In this document: positions 8,072 to 17,334 of the stretch, piece by piece
How the letters are laid out: every line of letters starts with the position of its first letter
Position numbering within the stretch: the stretch's first letter is position 1
Origin: Planctomycetota bacterium
GTDB lineage: Bacteria; Planctomycetota; UBA1135; GCA-002686595
Length of the DNA stretch: 36,358 bases
Assembly (NCBI GenBank): GCA_028278425.1
Contig: JANQEJ010000333.1
Coordinates: forward strand, 1-36,358
Direction of reading: 5' to 3'
The notes under the pieces: generated by a model
Seen by the model: only the letters and a program-made list of their open reading frames with translations
What the model was told of the DNA's origin: nothing
The model's database searches: none
Position numbers and translations under genes: made by a program

Positions 8072-9955
8072 ATGTCCCATCGACGCCTCAACTCGGTGTC
8101 CCAAGTCAAGAGTCTGCTATTCGCTTTCGCGCCCATTGCCCTGGCGTCGCTCGCCGCCAGCCAACAAGTGAGCTACCACTGCGATTGCAGGAACGGTGAG
8201 GACAAAGGTGGAACGGCTCAGGACTGTGATACGGCTTCGATGGAGTGTTGCCGGGACTGCGAGAACAACGGCGGCGTGGGGTTCTTCGGGTGTGAGACCT
8301 GGCCACGGCTCCCGATCAGGCTTCCTCTGGCCGGCCAGACGGCCGGTGGGTTCAGCCTGGCAACGGACGCCGACCTTTCTGCGGTCGTCGCGGTGGATGC
8401 CAACCAAGAGGTTCAGCTCATGACGTCCGATGGCAAGGGAATCGGCTGGTCAGGTCCGCAGCGAGCTGATTCCGATTCCACGGGCGCTCCCAAGCTGGTC
8501 GTCCAGGGAACCAACCCGATCCTCGGGGGCAGGTTCTATTGCCTCTGGAAGGAAGACGGCGGTGCCACATCCGAGCTGCATTACAACATCTACGACGAGG
8601 CCACTATGCAGTTCGTGGGAGACACCGTCGTTCCCAAAGCAACACCAGGCGTCAGCACAGTGGAAGACTACCATGCCGCCGGTACCAAGGACGGCAGTGC
8701 GACCATCGAGTTGTTCCACGTTGCACAGGTTGTCAGAACCCCTGGAGGGTCAGATCAGCTTGTCGTCGTGAGCGTCTACAACGGCGTTCCTCTCCCCTCC
8801 GCCGTACTGGCGACGGACGTGGCCATTCGCAACGTCCATCTCGCTGCCGAAGGTGACAAGCTGGTTGTTGCCTGGGAGGATTCTCGAAACGGAGTCTTCC
8901 ATGCCTTCGTCCGATCTAGCGGCGATGGTGGACTTACCTTCGGCGGGGAAACCCAAGTCAGCGGAGCGAAAGCAGGGGAAGCCGGCGATATGAACGTCGG
9001 CCTCACGCGCAACACCGTAGTCATCTCGTGGGCCGAGGCCGTACCCGGCACAAAAGAGGAGCAGTTGGTTGTCGTCGTTTCGACCGACGGAGGAAACAGC
9101 TACGGTTTCCCTACGGTGGTCGGAAGCTACGTCGCAGGAGTCCATGACGTGGACGAACCCTCCACTGCGGTCCAGCTCTCTCAGAACATCCTTGTCACTT
9201 GGGTCGACAATCGCACCGGGGCTGACGAGGTCTACTTCACCAGCTCTTTGGACGGCGGGTCGACTTGGTCGGTGGACCAGCGATTGTCTAACAACCCGGT
9301 ATGCTCGGCTGGTGGAGACTCACCGCGCATCGCTCCCAGCCAATCGAATGACAAGGCTGTGGCTGCCTATCTTACGCGTGGCACTGAGCATCTGAACGGC
9401 CTCATCGGGTTTAGCTACTTCGACGACATAGGGGCGATCGCACGCCCCGGTATCGCTGGCGACACGGGAAGCCTATCGGGGCCAATCGACCTGGTTTGGA
9501 ACGAGCTCTACTCGAACTGGATTTGGGCTTACGAGTCAGACGCCGACGGCCCGCCTGGGCTATACGCTGGCGGATTGCGTCCCCAGAGCATCATGGGCGA
9601 CGGCTTTGTAGCAGGGCCTACGGCCATTAGCTTCGTCTTCAACCAGTTCGACGTCACGGCCTCCAACACCGCGTGGGGCCTCTTTGCGGCGTCGCCGGGA
9701 AGTCATCTCCTCCCGGACGGGCGATGCCTCGGACTCGCCGGAGATTCTCTCCTTTTCGCGTCGCTTGAGCTTGCCCTTTCGGGCATCACCGAGGCCACGC
9801 TCTCGCCCGATGGGATGGGTACGAGTCCGCCGCTCACCACGAGCCTCCCCGCCGGTCTCAGCATCTATGCGGTGGGCTTAACGATCGATCCGGCGTTTGG
9901 CGTGGGCGAGCTCACGGACACGATGCTGATCCAGGTCCAGGTCCCAGCTCCCTGA
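8072..9955 (+). CDS. Secreted Asp-box (BNR/sialidase-like) beta-propeller protein
   Basis: 627 residues. The ATG at 8072 is chosen over the GTG at 8063 because GAAAGG sits about 9 nt before it. Signal peptide about 1-31. A mature N-terminal Cys-rich patch follows, with Cys at about 37, 39, 52, 59, 60, 63 and 74. The middle shows Asp-box motifs typical of sialidase-type propellers: SGDGGLTF, STDGGNSYG and SLDGGSTWS, with repeated WEDSRNG and WVDNRTG blades. The C-terminal third is Gly-rich and beta-rich. No catalytic Arg triad or Asp/Tyr/Glu set of a true sialidase was identified, so a binding or structural role is as likely as hydrolysis. Its stop lies 1 bp from the stop of the convergent ECF fusion at 9957. 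Confidence 0.75.
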   Translation: MSHRRLNSVSQVKSLLFAFAPIALASLAASQQVSYHCDCRNGEDKGGTAQDCDTASMECCRDCENNGGVGFFGCETWPRLPIRLPLAGQTAGGFSLATDADLSAVVAVDANQEVQLMTSDGKGIGWSGPQRADSDSTGAPKLVVQGTNPILGGRFYCLWKEDGGATSELHYNIYDEATMQFVGDTVVPKATPGVSTVEDYHAAGTKDGSATIELFHVAQVVRTPGGSDQLVVVSVYNGVPLPSAVLATDVAIRNVHLAAEGDKLVVAWEDSRNGVFHAFVRSSGDGGLTFGGETQVSGAKAGEAGDMNVGLTRNTVVISWAEAVPGTKEEQLVVVVSTDGGNSYGFPTVVGSYVAGVHDVDEPSTAVQLSQNILVTWVDNRTGADEVYFTSSLDGGSTWSVDQRLSNNPVCSAGGDSPRIAPSQSNDKAVAAYLTRGTEHLNGLIGFSYFDDIGAIARPGIAGDTGSLSGPIDLVWNELYSNWIWAYESDADGPPGLYAGGLRPQSIMGDGFVAGPTAISFVFNQFDVTASNTAWGLFAASPGSHLLPDGRCLGLAGDSLLFASLELALSGITEATLSPDGMGTSPPLTTSLPAGLSIYAVGLTIDPAFGVGELTDTMLIQVQVPAP

Positions 9956-9956
9956 A

Positions 9957-12900
9957 TCAATCGAGCTCGATCGTCGCCGTCTCCCCAACCGCAATCGTCA
10001 GCTCCTCCCCGCGGCCCCACCGCCAGTGCCGGCCGGCGCCGTCCGACCGCCGCGCGAGGTGGCCGCGCCCGGCGGCGAGGCCCTCGACGCGGAACGGGCC
10101 CTCCGGCACGTCGAAGATCGCCGTGCAATCCATCCCGTCCGCCGACCAGACGAAGCGCAGCCGGTCCGCGGTGGCTGACGTTCCCGCCAACGCGCCCGTG
10201 CCGAGATCGCGGGACCACTCCGTCGGACCCGCGGGCAGGTCGACGCTCGAGGCGAGCGAGTACGAGATCTCGTGCTCCGGAGGGCTTCGCAGCGTGAGCT
10301 CGTAGCGGTCCGGTTCCACGGTGAGCTCGAACGCACCGTTCGCGTCGAGCACGACCGCGCGGGCGGGCCGGTCGTCGTCATAGCGGCGGACGTATTCGAG
10401 CGTCGCCACCCAGCCCTCGGCGGCGACCCCGTCAAGGAGAAGCCGTCCCGCGAGGACGGCGGGCTCCTCGAAGCGCGTGTCGAGGTCGAAGCGCGTCGTC
10501 TCGCCGTCGGCCACCTGGCAGTTCCAGTCGGGATCGCGGACCTCGTCCGGCTGGAGGATCGTCCAGACGGCGGCGAGCTCCTCCTTGCGATACTCGACGC
10601 GCCACGGCCCCGGGGTCAGGCGTTCGAAGCGATAGAAGCCGCGCTCGTCGGTCCGCGCCGTCCGGACGTCGCCGTCGCCGCGGGAGATGGCGACGAGATG
10701 CCCGCGGCGGTCCACGCCTTCGGCGACGCGAACCTCGCCCTCGATCGCGCCGCCGCGGAGGAGCTCGATCTCGACGCCGTCGATTCCTTCTCCGGTCGGG
10801 ATCGCTAGCCGCTCGGACTCCGAGCGCGCGTAGCCATCCATCGTCGCGACGACGACGACGGAGCCGAACAAGCCGCGGCGCGCCGGCAGGGCGAAGGTCC
10901 CCGAGTCGTCGGTGGTGACCGGGTCCCTGCCGATCCCCTCGTACGTGAGGACGAAGCCCATGTACTCCTGCTGGACCGTCTCGCGGAAGATCCCGGCGAG
11001 CTGGACCTTCGCGCCGGCGACGGGCTTGCCTCCCAACAGCACGCGGCCGGAGATCCGCGGCTGGCGCTCCATCTCCACGAGAAGCGACGCCGGCGCGGTC
11101 TCCTCCTCGAACGGTCCCTCGCGCGCGGCCTCCAGGCCGTCGGCGTAGACGTTGAGCCGGAACCTCCCCTGCGGAACCGCGACGCGGTAGGCGCCCTCGC
11201 CGAGCTCCTCACCGCGCGCGCCGCGCAGGTTGCTGTAGAGCGCGGACTCGGTGCTCAGGTGCGCGCCCAGCACCGAGTCTCCCGCGTCGTCGACGACCTC
11301 GACGTCGATCCAGCGGAGCTCGGCCAGCGGGAGCTCGAGATCCGTCGTCCCGGGGGCGACGCGAACCGCGTGCGTGGCACGCCAGCGGCCTTCGGGATCG
11401 GTCGCCTGCACGGTGTGCGGTTCGGGCGACTCGGGGAGGAAGCGGAAGGCGCCGGAAGCGTCCGTCTCGACCTCGTTGTTGCCGATCCAGCTCCGGCCGC
11501 CGGTGTAGTTCACGCGAATGCCGCCGACGCCGTCGCCGTTCGGGTCGACGACCCGGCCGGCGATCGTGGCCTCCCGCTCGTCGAGCTCGACCTGGATCCC
11601 CCACGTCTCCCGAAAGGCGAGGACTTCGACGGGCTCGCTGAAGGACCACGCGGTGTCCGCGCCTCGCGCCCAGACGCGCGCGGTGCCGGTGGGGACGAAC
11701 GACACGCGGAAGCGCCCGTCGGCGTCGGTCTCCGCCGACGGCAAACCCATCCCGCGCTCGGGACCCTGGAAGCGCGACGCCTCCGGCGTTCCGGGAAGCC
11801 CGGCGTCGGAGACCAGCACGGTCGCTCCCGCGACCGGAAGGCCGCCCGCGTCGACGACGAGGCCGGCGACGGTTCCGCCGGGCTCCAGCACGACGTCGCC
11901 GAGGTCCACCTCGCCCTCGGGCGTCGGCGTCGCGCGAAGGAAGTGCAGGGCGCGGTCGGCGCGCTCCAGCGAGAAAACGAGCTCCGCCGGCGCGTCGATG
12001 CCGGAGTAGTACAAGAGCGCTCCCTTCGGGAGCTCGAGCTCGACGCGTCCGTCCGCGCCGCTCGGTTCCGAGAACGGCCGGACGGAGCGGCGCTCGTCGA
12101 CGTAGCGCAGAACCGCTCCGTCGAGCGGAGCGTGCGCCTCGTCGACCGCGCGCAAGCGGATCAACGCTCCGGGCGGCGCGGGCTCCGGCGCGGCGGCTTC
12201 CGGCGGAGCGGCGAGCTCGACGCCGACGCGCTCGCTCTCCGGCTCGCCGTCCACCGTCCGCACCGTCTCTTCGATCTCGCCGGGATCGGCGAGATCGGCC
12301 TGGGCGGCAACGGCGGCACCGCGCGGCTCGACGTTGTCGTTCGAGAAAAACGAAAGGCCGGCGAGAACGCCGACCACGGCGAGCGATGCCGCGCCCGCGC
12401 CGATGAGCTTCGCTGAGGTGTTCAACGTGGTGACTCCGGTCCAGGGAAGGAGAGCCGCCCAGGCTCCGTGCGGACCGGCCGCCGTCGCGAGCGCGCCGAG
12501 CGCCGCGCGCGGGTCGTCCCCGTGCTCGGCCTGCAAGCGCCGGCGCAGGAGCTCGAGGCCGCGCGCGAGCTGGGAGCGAACCGTTCCCGCCGGGACGCCG
12601 GTGCGCCGCGCGATCCGCGCGGCGGACTCGCCGCGGTAGTAGCGCGCGATGACGACGGCGCGGTAGGGCTCGGCGAGCTCGGCCACGAGCCGCGCGAGCT
12701 CCTGCTGCCGCTCGAGCTGCAGCAGGAGGTCGTCGTTCGTCACCGTCTCGCGTCGCTCGGCGGCGAGCGCCTCGCGATCGGAGGCGCGCCGGTCACGCCG
12801 GCGCGCGTCGCGCGCGAGGTTCCCGAGCACCCGCCCGAGCCACGGCCGCAACGGCCCGCCGCTCACAGGCGGGTGCGAAAGCGCCGACACCCACGTGTCC

Positions 12901-13013
12901 TGCGAAAGGTCCTCCGCCTCCGCCTGATCGCGCGCCAGCCGCCGCGCGAGCGACCGCACCCATCCGGCGTGCTCGAGGAGCTCGTCCGCGGTCGACCGAT
13001 CCGACCTGGGCAT
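9957..13013 (-). CDS. ECF sigma-70 factor fused to transmembrane helix and carboxypeptidase-regulatory-like repeats
   Basis: 1018 residues from the ATG at 13013; a GTG at 13034 would add seven. Residues 10-75 contain sigma region 2 (AEAEDLSQDTWVSAL). Residues about 105-160 are region 4, with EPYRAVVIARYYRGESAARI then GVPAGTVRSQLARGLELL. A transmembrane helix lies at about 203-223. The remaining 790 residues show at least five carboxypeptidase-regulatory-like beta-sandwich repeats (about 381-455, 482-550, 652-730, 756-812 and from 853), each opening like AGLVVDAGGLPVAGATV and containing D(A/D)(D/S)G(R/T)F. It is probably a membrane-tethered sigma factor with a periplasmic sensing arm, of the same plan as the 5373-7772 gene but distinct in sequence. 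No separate anti-sigma gene is adjacent. Confidence 0.88.
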   Translation of the reverse strand: MPRSDRSTADELLEHAGWVRSLARRLARDQAEAEDLSQDTWVSALSHPPVSGGPLRPWLGRVLGNLARDARRRDRRASDREALAAERRETVTNDDLLLQLERQQELARLVAELAEPYRAVVIARYYRGESAARIARRTGVPAGTVRSQLARGLELLRRRLQAEHGDDPRAALGALATAAGPHGAWAALLPWTGVTTLNTSAKLIGAGAASLAVVGVLAGLSFFSNDNVEPRGAAVAAQADLADPGEIEETVRTVDGEPESERVGVELAAPPEAAAPEPAPPGALIRLRAVDEAHAPLDGAVLRYVDERRSVRPFSEPSGADGRVELELPKGALLYYSGIDAPAELVFSLERADRALHFLRATPTPEGEVDLGDVVLEPGGTVAGLVVDAGGLPVAGATVLVSDAGLPGTPEASRFQGPERGMGLPSAETDADGRFRVSFVPTGTARVWARGADTAWSFSEPVEVLAFRETWGIQVELDEREATIAGRVVDPNGDGVGGIRVNYTGGRSWIGNNEVETDASGAFRFLPESPEPHTVQATDPEGRWRATHAVRVAPGTTDLELPLAELRWIDVEVVDDAGDSVLGAHLSTESALYSNLRGARGEELGEGAYRVAVPQGRFRLNVYADGLEAAREGPFEEETAPASLLVEMERQPRISGRVLLGGKPVAGAKVQLAGIFRETVQQEYMGFVLTYEGIGRDPVTTDDSGTFALPARRGLFGSVVVVATMDGYARSESERLAIPTGEGIDGVEIELLRGGAIEGEVRVAEGVDRRGHLVAISRGDGDVRTARTDERGFYRFERLTPGPWRVEYRKEELAAVWTILQPDEVRDPDWNCQVADGETTRFDLDTRFEEPAVLAGRLLLDGVAAEGWVATLEYVRRYDDDRPARAVVLDANGAFELTVEPDRYELTLRSPPEHEISYSLASSVDLPAGPTEWSRDLGTGALAGTSATADRLRFVWSADGMDCTAIFDVPEGPFRVEGLAAGRGHLARRSDGAGRHWRWGRGEELTIAVGETATIELD

Positions 13014-13073
13014 GTCGAAGAACGTCCACGCCACCCGGCCGGTCAGTGTGGCACGAAATCCGACAAAAGCGCG

Positions 13074-14360
13074 CTACTTGAAGAGGCGGTCGCGCCACGC
13101 GTCGTCGCTCGCGACGACGGCGTCGCCCGCCAGGACGGCGAGCGCGGCTCGCGCAGCCTCCGGGACGCCCTCGCGGCCGCCGGTCAGCGCGGTGACGAGC
13201 GCCGGGATGGCGCGCGCGTCGCCGAGCCGGGCGAGGGCCGCTGCCGCGGCGGCGCCGACCTGCGCGTCGTTGCGACGCAGGAGAGCCGCGATCTTGGGCG
13301 TCAGCTCACGGCGGTGGAGCCTGTGTCCGGCGAGGACGCGCAGCGCCTCCACGGCGGGGCCGCGATCAGCCCTTTCCGCGACCGCGAGCAGGCGGTCGGC
13401 CTCCTCGGCGTACCAGTCGAGCTCGCGCTCGTGCCAGCGCCACCAGGCGGCTTCGTCGCCCGCGTAACGGGCCCCGGTCACCTCCTCCAGCGCCCACTGC
13501 GCGCCCTTCTGCACGCGCGGGTCCTCGTCGCCCAGCATCTCGATCAGCTCGGTGCACGCCTCGATGTCGCCCAGGCGCGCGAGCGCGATCGCCGCCTCGC
13601 GACGGGTGCGCGGGTCGGGAGCGGCGAGGTGGAAGCGAACCGAGCGGGCGCACGAGCCGTCGGCGTAGCGCGGGTCCCACGGGCGGAGGCGCCCCATGGC
13701 GGCGAGCACCTCGCGGTCCAGCCCCACGTCCTCCCCCAGGAGGAACTTGAGGACCGGCACGCCGCGGCCGTCGCCCAGCTCGCCGAGCGCGCTCGCGGCG
13801 GCGAGCCGCGTGGCGCCGTCAGCGTGGTCGAGCTCGGTGCGGAGCTGGCCGAAGGCGGTGTCGTCGCGCGCGAGGATCCCGGGCAAGGCGCCCCCGAGCG
13901 CCGCGGACACCAGGCGATGCTGTCGCAGCACCGGGTCGATCTCGGCGACGAGGTCGAAGAGCACCGCGAGCGAAGCGCGATCGCCGACGAGGCCGATCAG
14001 CTCGATCGCGAGCAGGTCCTCGTTCAGCGTCCCGCGCCCCTTGCGCGCCTCGCGGGCGACGCCGGCTACGACGTCGTCCGCCGGCCACGCGCGGAGCGCC
14101 TCGCGCAGGAGCTCGTCGGAGCTGCGGTCCGGCACGAAGTCGTACTTGGACGGCCGGCGCGCGAGGATCGCGAAGACCGTCGGCACGGCCGACGGGCCGA
14201 GCTCCTCGATCTCGTCGATCGCCTTCGCGGCGCTCACGCGCTCGGCCTGGTGCTTCGACAGGATGTCGCGCACGTCCTCCGCCGGCGAGGCGCCGTGAGA
14301 GAGCGCGGGCAGCATGGCCAGGACGGCGGCGGCGAGGAAGCTCCGACGGAAGGCGAGCAT
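13074..14360 (-). CDS. Secreted HEAT-repeat protein
   Basis: 428 residues with a signal peptide (about 1-24, LPALSHGASP). The body is made of helical HEAT/PBS-lyase-type repeats, visible as units such as ATRLAAASALGELGDGRGV, TRREAAIALARLGDIEAC and VGAAAAAALARLGDARAI. A GDEAAWWRWHERELDW stretch near the middle matches a motif often seen in planctomycete HEAT proteins. The ATG follows the TAG stop of the upstream PilX-like gene with no gap (TAGATG), so it is the last gene of the pseudopilin operon. Such proteins usually act as protein-binding scaffolds; the partner here may be the pilus or secretion apparatus. No catalytic motif was seen. Confidence 0.8.
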   Translation of the reverse strand: MLAFRRSFLAAAVLAMLPALSHGASPAEDVRDILSKHQAERVSAAKAIDEIEELGPSAVPTVFAILARRPSKYDFVPDRSSDELLREALRAWPADDVVAGVAREARKGRGTLNEDLLAIELIGLVGDRASLAVLFDLVAEIDPVLRQHRLVSAALGGALPGILARDDTAFGQLRTELDHADGATRLAAASALGELGDGRGVPVLKFLLGEDVGLDREVLAAMGRLRPWDPRYADGSCARSVRFHLAAPDPRTRREAAIALARLGDIEACTELIEMLGDEDPRVQKGAQWALEEVTGARYAGDEAAWWRWHERELDWYAEEADRLLAVAERADRGPAVEALRVLAGHRLHRRELTPKIAALLRRNDAQVGAAAAAALARLGDARAIPALVTALTGGREGVPEAARAALAVLAGDAVVASDDAWRDRLFK

Positions 14361-15830
14361 CTACTCGGCGCCCAGCTCGCGCCAGAGGACGACGTGGAAT
14401 CCCTCGATGCCTTTGCCCGGATCGGGGAGGCCGGGGAGCGACAACGCGCCGGTCGAGAGGCGATCGTCAAACGTGACGGTCAGCTTCGAGTGAGTGACCG
14501 ATCCGTCGTCCGGATCGACGAAGTCGCGGTTGATCGCCACGTGGTTGCCGGCCGTCATGTTGCCGATGAGCTCCACCTCCTGCGATCCGTCCGCGGAGAG
14601 GTTGTTGTCGATGAAGTCGTTCTCGGCGTAGAGGAACGCTTCCATCTTGTCGAGCGTCCCGTAGCGCGGGTCGCCGAGGTAGATGTTGCCGCTGTCCGGC
14701 TCCAGGTCGTCCTTGATCGCGATGAAGGCGACGCCGTCCTTCGCCGGGTCGACGATGTACACGTCGTCGCTGAAGTAGACGTTGCCCTTGACGACGAAGG
14801 TCACCTTCGCGCCCTCGGGGTCGTCGTTCTTGAACCGCAGGCGCCCGAAGGGCTTGTTGTGGACCCAGAGGTTGCCGTCGATGAAGTAGACCTTGTTCGT
14901 TCCGGAGGGGCCGGGGTAGCTCTCGGTTCCCGAGAGCGAGATCGTGTGACCCTCCTTGCCCGTCTCCGGCACCGTGAAGTCCTTGACCGGCATGAACGGG
15001 TCCTCGAGGAAGTAGTCGTCCTTCGCCGTGCCGTCGATCTCCTCCTGCCGGTCGTCCGGGTTGCGACGGAAGATGTGGGCCGGGCTGGGCTCGTGCACCT
15101 GTTCCGCCGTGCCGCCGAGTTCGTTGTTCGTCACCGAGTTTCCGATCGTGTCGAAGACCTTCTTCACGTCGACGTCGTGGTTGTTCTCGTAATCCATCCC
15201 CGCGATGTCGGGGATCGGGTACGTCTTGCCGTCTTTCCCGGTGCCGCCCGTGATGGTGCCGGACGCGTGGATGTCGCCGCTCACCGTCGCATCGCCGGTG
15301 ATCTCGACGTCGCCGCCGGAGTAGATGTTGCCCGTGATGGAGTCGCCGCTGGTTCCCGTGCCGCCGAACTCCATCGTATAGGTGGGATCCCCCGAGCTGT
15401 TGCCGGAGAAGACCGCGTGATCGAACACTCCCTCGGACTTCTCGACGACGGCGGCGACCGACTTGCTCGCGACGCCGGCGACGCCGGTCGAGGTCACGAG
15501 GTACGTCCCGTCCCCTTGGTCGGCGATGTCGACGTAGTAGTTGCCTTCTTTGAGCTCCATGGGCTTCGTCTTCGTGCCCACGTCCGCCGGGACGGGCTGG
15601 CTCTTCTCGATGCTCGCCGCCATTTCCGACAGCGCCTCGGTGATGCCGGCATCGGCGAGGTAGAGCAGACGCGACTCGTTCACGGCCGTCGACACCTCGC
15701 GCTTGTGCGACATGTTGACGAGAAAGATGGAGACCGTGACGCCCGACAGGACCAGGACGATGAAGAGCGACATGACCAGCGCGCTGCCTTCGCGCCGGCG
15801 GTGGTCCATGCTCCGCGAGTTGCTTCTCAC
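14361..15830 (-). CDS. PilX-like minor pilin protein (tandem paralogue 2)
   Basis: 489 residues from a GTG at 15830. I prefer this start because the paralogue upstream begins with the same GTGAGAAGCAAC context; an ATG at 15809 would lose seven residues. The N-terminus is PilX-like: RRREGSALVMSLFIVLVLSG starts a single membrane helix, followed by HKREVSTAVNESRLLYLADAG. The central part has an HAVFSGNSSG segment and repeated short beta motifs (GGDVEITGDATVSGDI) reminiscent of bactofilin-type polymer-forming folds. The C-terminal half resembles the paralogue closely and ends WRELGAE. It is probably an assembly or tip component of a type IV pilus or pseudopilus. It lies 36 nt after the paralogue's stop and abuts the HEAT gene. 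Confidence 0.8.
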   Translation of the reverse strand: MRSNSRSMDHRRREGSALVMSLFIVLVLSGVTVSIFLVNMSHKREVSTAVNESRLLYLADAGITEALSEMAASIEKSQPVPADVGTKTKPMELKEGNYYVDIADQGDGTYLVTSTGVAGVASKSVAAVVEKSEGVFDHAVFSGNSSGDPTYTMEFGGTGTSGDSITGNIYSGGDVEITGDATVSGDIHASGTITGGTGKDGKTYPIPDIAGMDYENNHDVDVKKVFDTIGNSVTNNELGGTAEQVHEPSPAHIFRRNPDDRQEEIDGTAKDDYFLEDPFMPVKDFTVPETGKEGHTISLSGTESYPGPSGTNKVYFIDGNLWVHNKPFGRLRFKNDDPEGAKVTFVVKGNVYFSDDVYIVDPAKDGVAFIAIKDDLEPDSGNIYLGDPRYGTLDKMEAFLYAENDFIDNNLSADGSQEVELIGNMTAGNHVAINRDFVDPDDGSVTHSKLTVTFDDRLSTGALSLPGLPDPGKGIEGFHVVLWRELGAE

Positions 15831-15866
15831 GATCTCGCTACTCTCGTTTGCGGTTTCGCCGGCATG

Positions 15867-17321
15867 CTACTGCGCCCCCAGCTCGCGCCAGAGGACGGCG
15901 TGAAAGCCCACGATGCCCTTGCCCGGATCGGGCAGGCCCGGGAGCTGTAGCGCGCCGGTCGAGAGGCGGTCATCGAAGGTGACGGTGAGTTTGGAATGAG
16001 TGACCGAGCCGTCGTCCGGATCGACGTAGTCGCGCTCGATGGCCACGTGGTTGCCGGCGGTCATGTTGCCGACGAGCTCCACCGTCGCCGATCCGCTCGC
16101 GGAGAGGTTGTTGTCGATGAAGTCGTTTTCGGCGTAGAGATAGGCGTGCAGTGACTCGAGCGTCCCGTAGCGCGGGTCGCCGAGGTAGATGTTCCCGCTG
16201 TCCGCCACCGCGTCGTCCTTGATGGCGATGAACGCAAGCCCGTCGGACGTCGGGTTGGCGGTCTCTACGTTGTCGCAAAAATACACGTTGCCCTTGACGA
16301 CGAAAGTCACCTTGACGCCGTCGGGGTCGTCGTTCTTCAGGTTGTGCGTCAGCACCTGCTTGTTGTGAATCCAGAGGTTCCCGTCGATGAAGTAGACCTT
16401 GTTGGTCCCCGAGGGTCCGGGGTACCCCTCGGTTCCCGAGAGGCTGATCGTGTGCCCGTGGGTGAGATCGGCGTCCTCGACCGACATGAAGGGATCCTCG
16501 AGGAAGTAGTCGTCCTTGACGGTGCCGTCGATCTCCTCCTGGCGGTCATCCGGGTTGCGGCGAAAGATGTGCGCGGGACTGGGCTCGTGGACCTGCATCG
16601 CCGTGCCCCCGAGGTCGTCGGATGTCAGGACTCCGATCGTGTCGAAGACGTTCTTCACGTCGACGTCGTGGTTCGTCTCGTAGTTCATTCCCGCGATGTC
16701 GGGGGTCGGGTACGTCTTGCCCTCCTTGCCGGCCCCGCCCGTGATCGTGCCGCTGGCGTAGATGTCGCCGCTCACCGTCGCATCGCCGGTGATCTCGACG
16801 TCGCCGCCGGAGTAGATGTTGCCCGTGATGACGTCCGCGGAGCCTCCCGTGCCGCCGAACTCCATCGTGTAGGTCGGATCGCCCGAGCTGTTCCCGGAGA
16901 AGACCGCGTGGTCGAACACGCCCTCGGACTTCTCCACGACGGCCGCGACCGACTTGCTCGCGATGCCGGCGACGCCGGTCGAGGTCACCAGGTACGTTCC
17001 GTCCCCCTGGTCGGCGATGGCGACGTAGTAGTTGCCCTCCTTCAGCGACATGGGATTGGTCTTCGTCCCCACTTCCGTCGGAACCGGCAGATCCTTCTCG
17101 ACGCTCGCCGCCATCTGGGACAGCGCCTCGGTGACGCCCGCGTCGGCAAGATAGAGCAGGCGCGACTCGTTGACGGCCGTGGACACCTCGCGTTTGTGCG
17201 CCATGTTGACCAGGAAGATGGACACCGTGATCCCCGACAGGACCAGCACGATGAAGAGCGACACGACGAGCGCGCTGCCCTCGCGGCGCCGGACAGTGCT
17301 TCTCCCCAGGTTGCTTCTCAC
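15867..17321 (-). CDS. PilX-like minor pilin protein (tandem paralogue 1)
   Basis: 484 residues. The GTG at 17321 is supported by GGGGGAG six nt upstream, right after the stop of the PilW-like gene. It is near-identical to the following gene along its whole length: EGSALVVSLFIVLVLSG anchor, LYLADAG, FDHAVFSGNSSG, VEITGDATVSGDIYASG, PSPAHIFRRNPDD, then NIYLGDPRYGTLES, FDDRLSTGALQLPGL and the end WRELGAQ. The main differences are short indels in the middle (after DTIG, and in SVEDADLTHGHT). This indicates a fairly recent tandem duplication followed by divergence. The role is inferred from the PilX-like N-terminus and the pilin neighbours; the C-terminal domain is not a family I can name. Confidence 0.8.
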   Translation of the reverse strand: MRSNLGRSTVRRREGSALVVSLFIVLVLSGITVSIFLVNMAHKREVSTAVNESRLLYLADAGVTEALSQMAASVEKDLPVPTEVGTKTNPMSLKEGNYYVAIADQGDGTYLVTSTGVAGIASKSVAAVVEKSEGVFDHAVFSGNSSGDPTYTMEFGGTGGSADVITGNIYSGGDVEITGDATVSGDIYASGTITGGAGKEGKTYPTPDIAGMNYETNHDVDVKNVFDTIGVLTSDDLGGTAMQVHEPSPAHIFRRNPDDRQEEIDGTVKDDYFLEDPFMSVEDADLTHGHTISLSGTEGYPGPSGTNKVYFIDGNLWIHNKQVLTHNLKNDDPDGVKVTFVVKGNVYFCDNVETANPTSDGLAFIAIKDDAVADSGNIYLGDPRYGTLESLHAYLYAENDFIDNNLSASGSATVELVGNMTAGNHVAIERDYVDPDDGSVTHSKLTVTFDDRLSTGALQLPGLPDPGKGIVGFHAVLWRELGAQ

Positions 17322-17334
17322 TCGGCGCTCCCCC

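Noticed and set aside
12468..15950. A 1160-codon open frame on the plus strand
   Set aside because: It is antisense to the second ECF fusion, the HEAT gene and a PilX-like gene, has Arg/Val/Asp-rich low-information composition and no domain; it is a GC-rich shadow frame.
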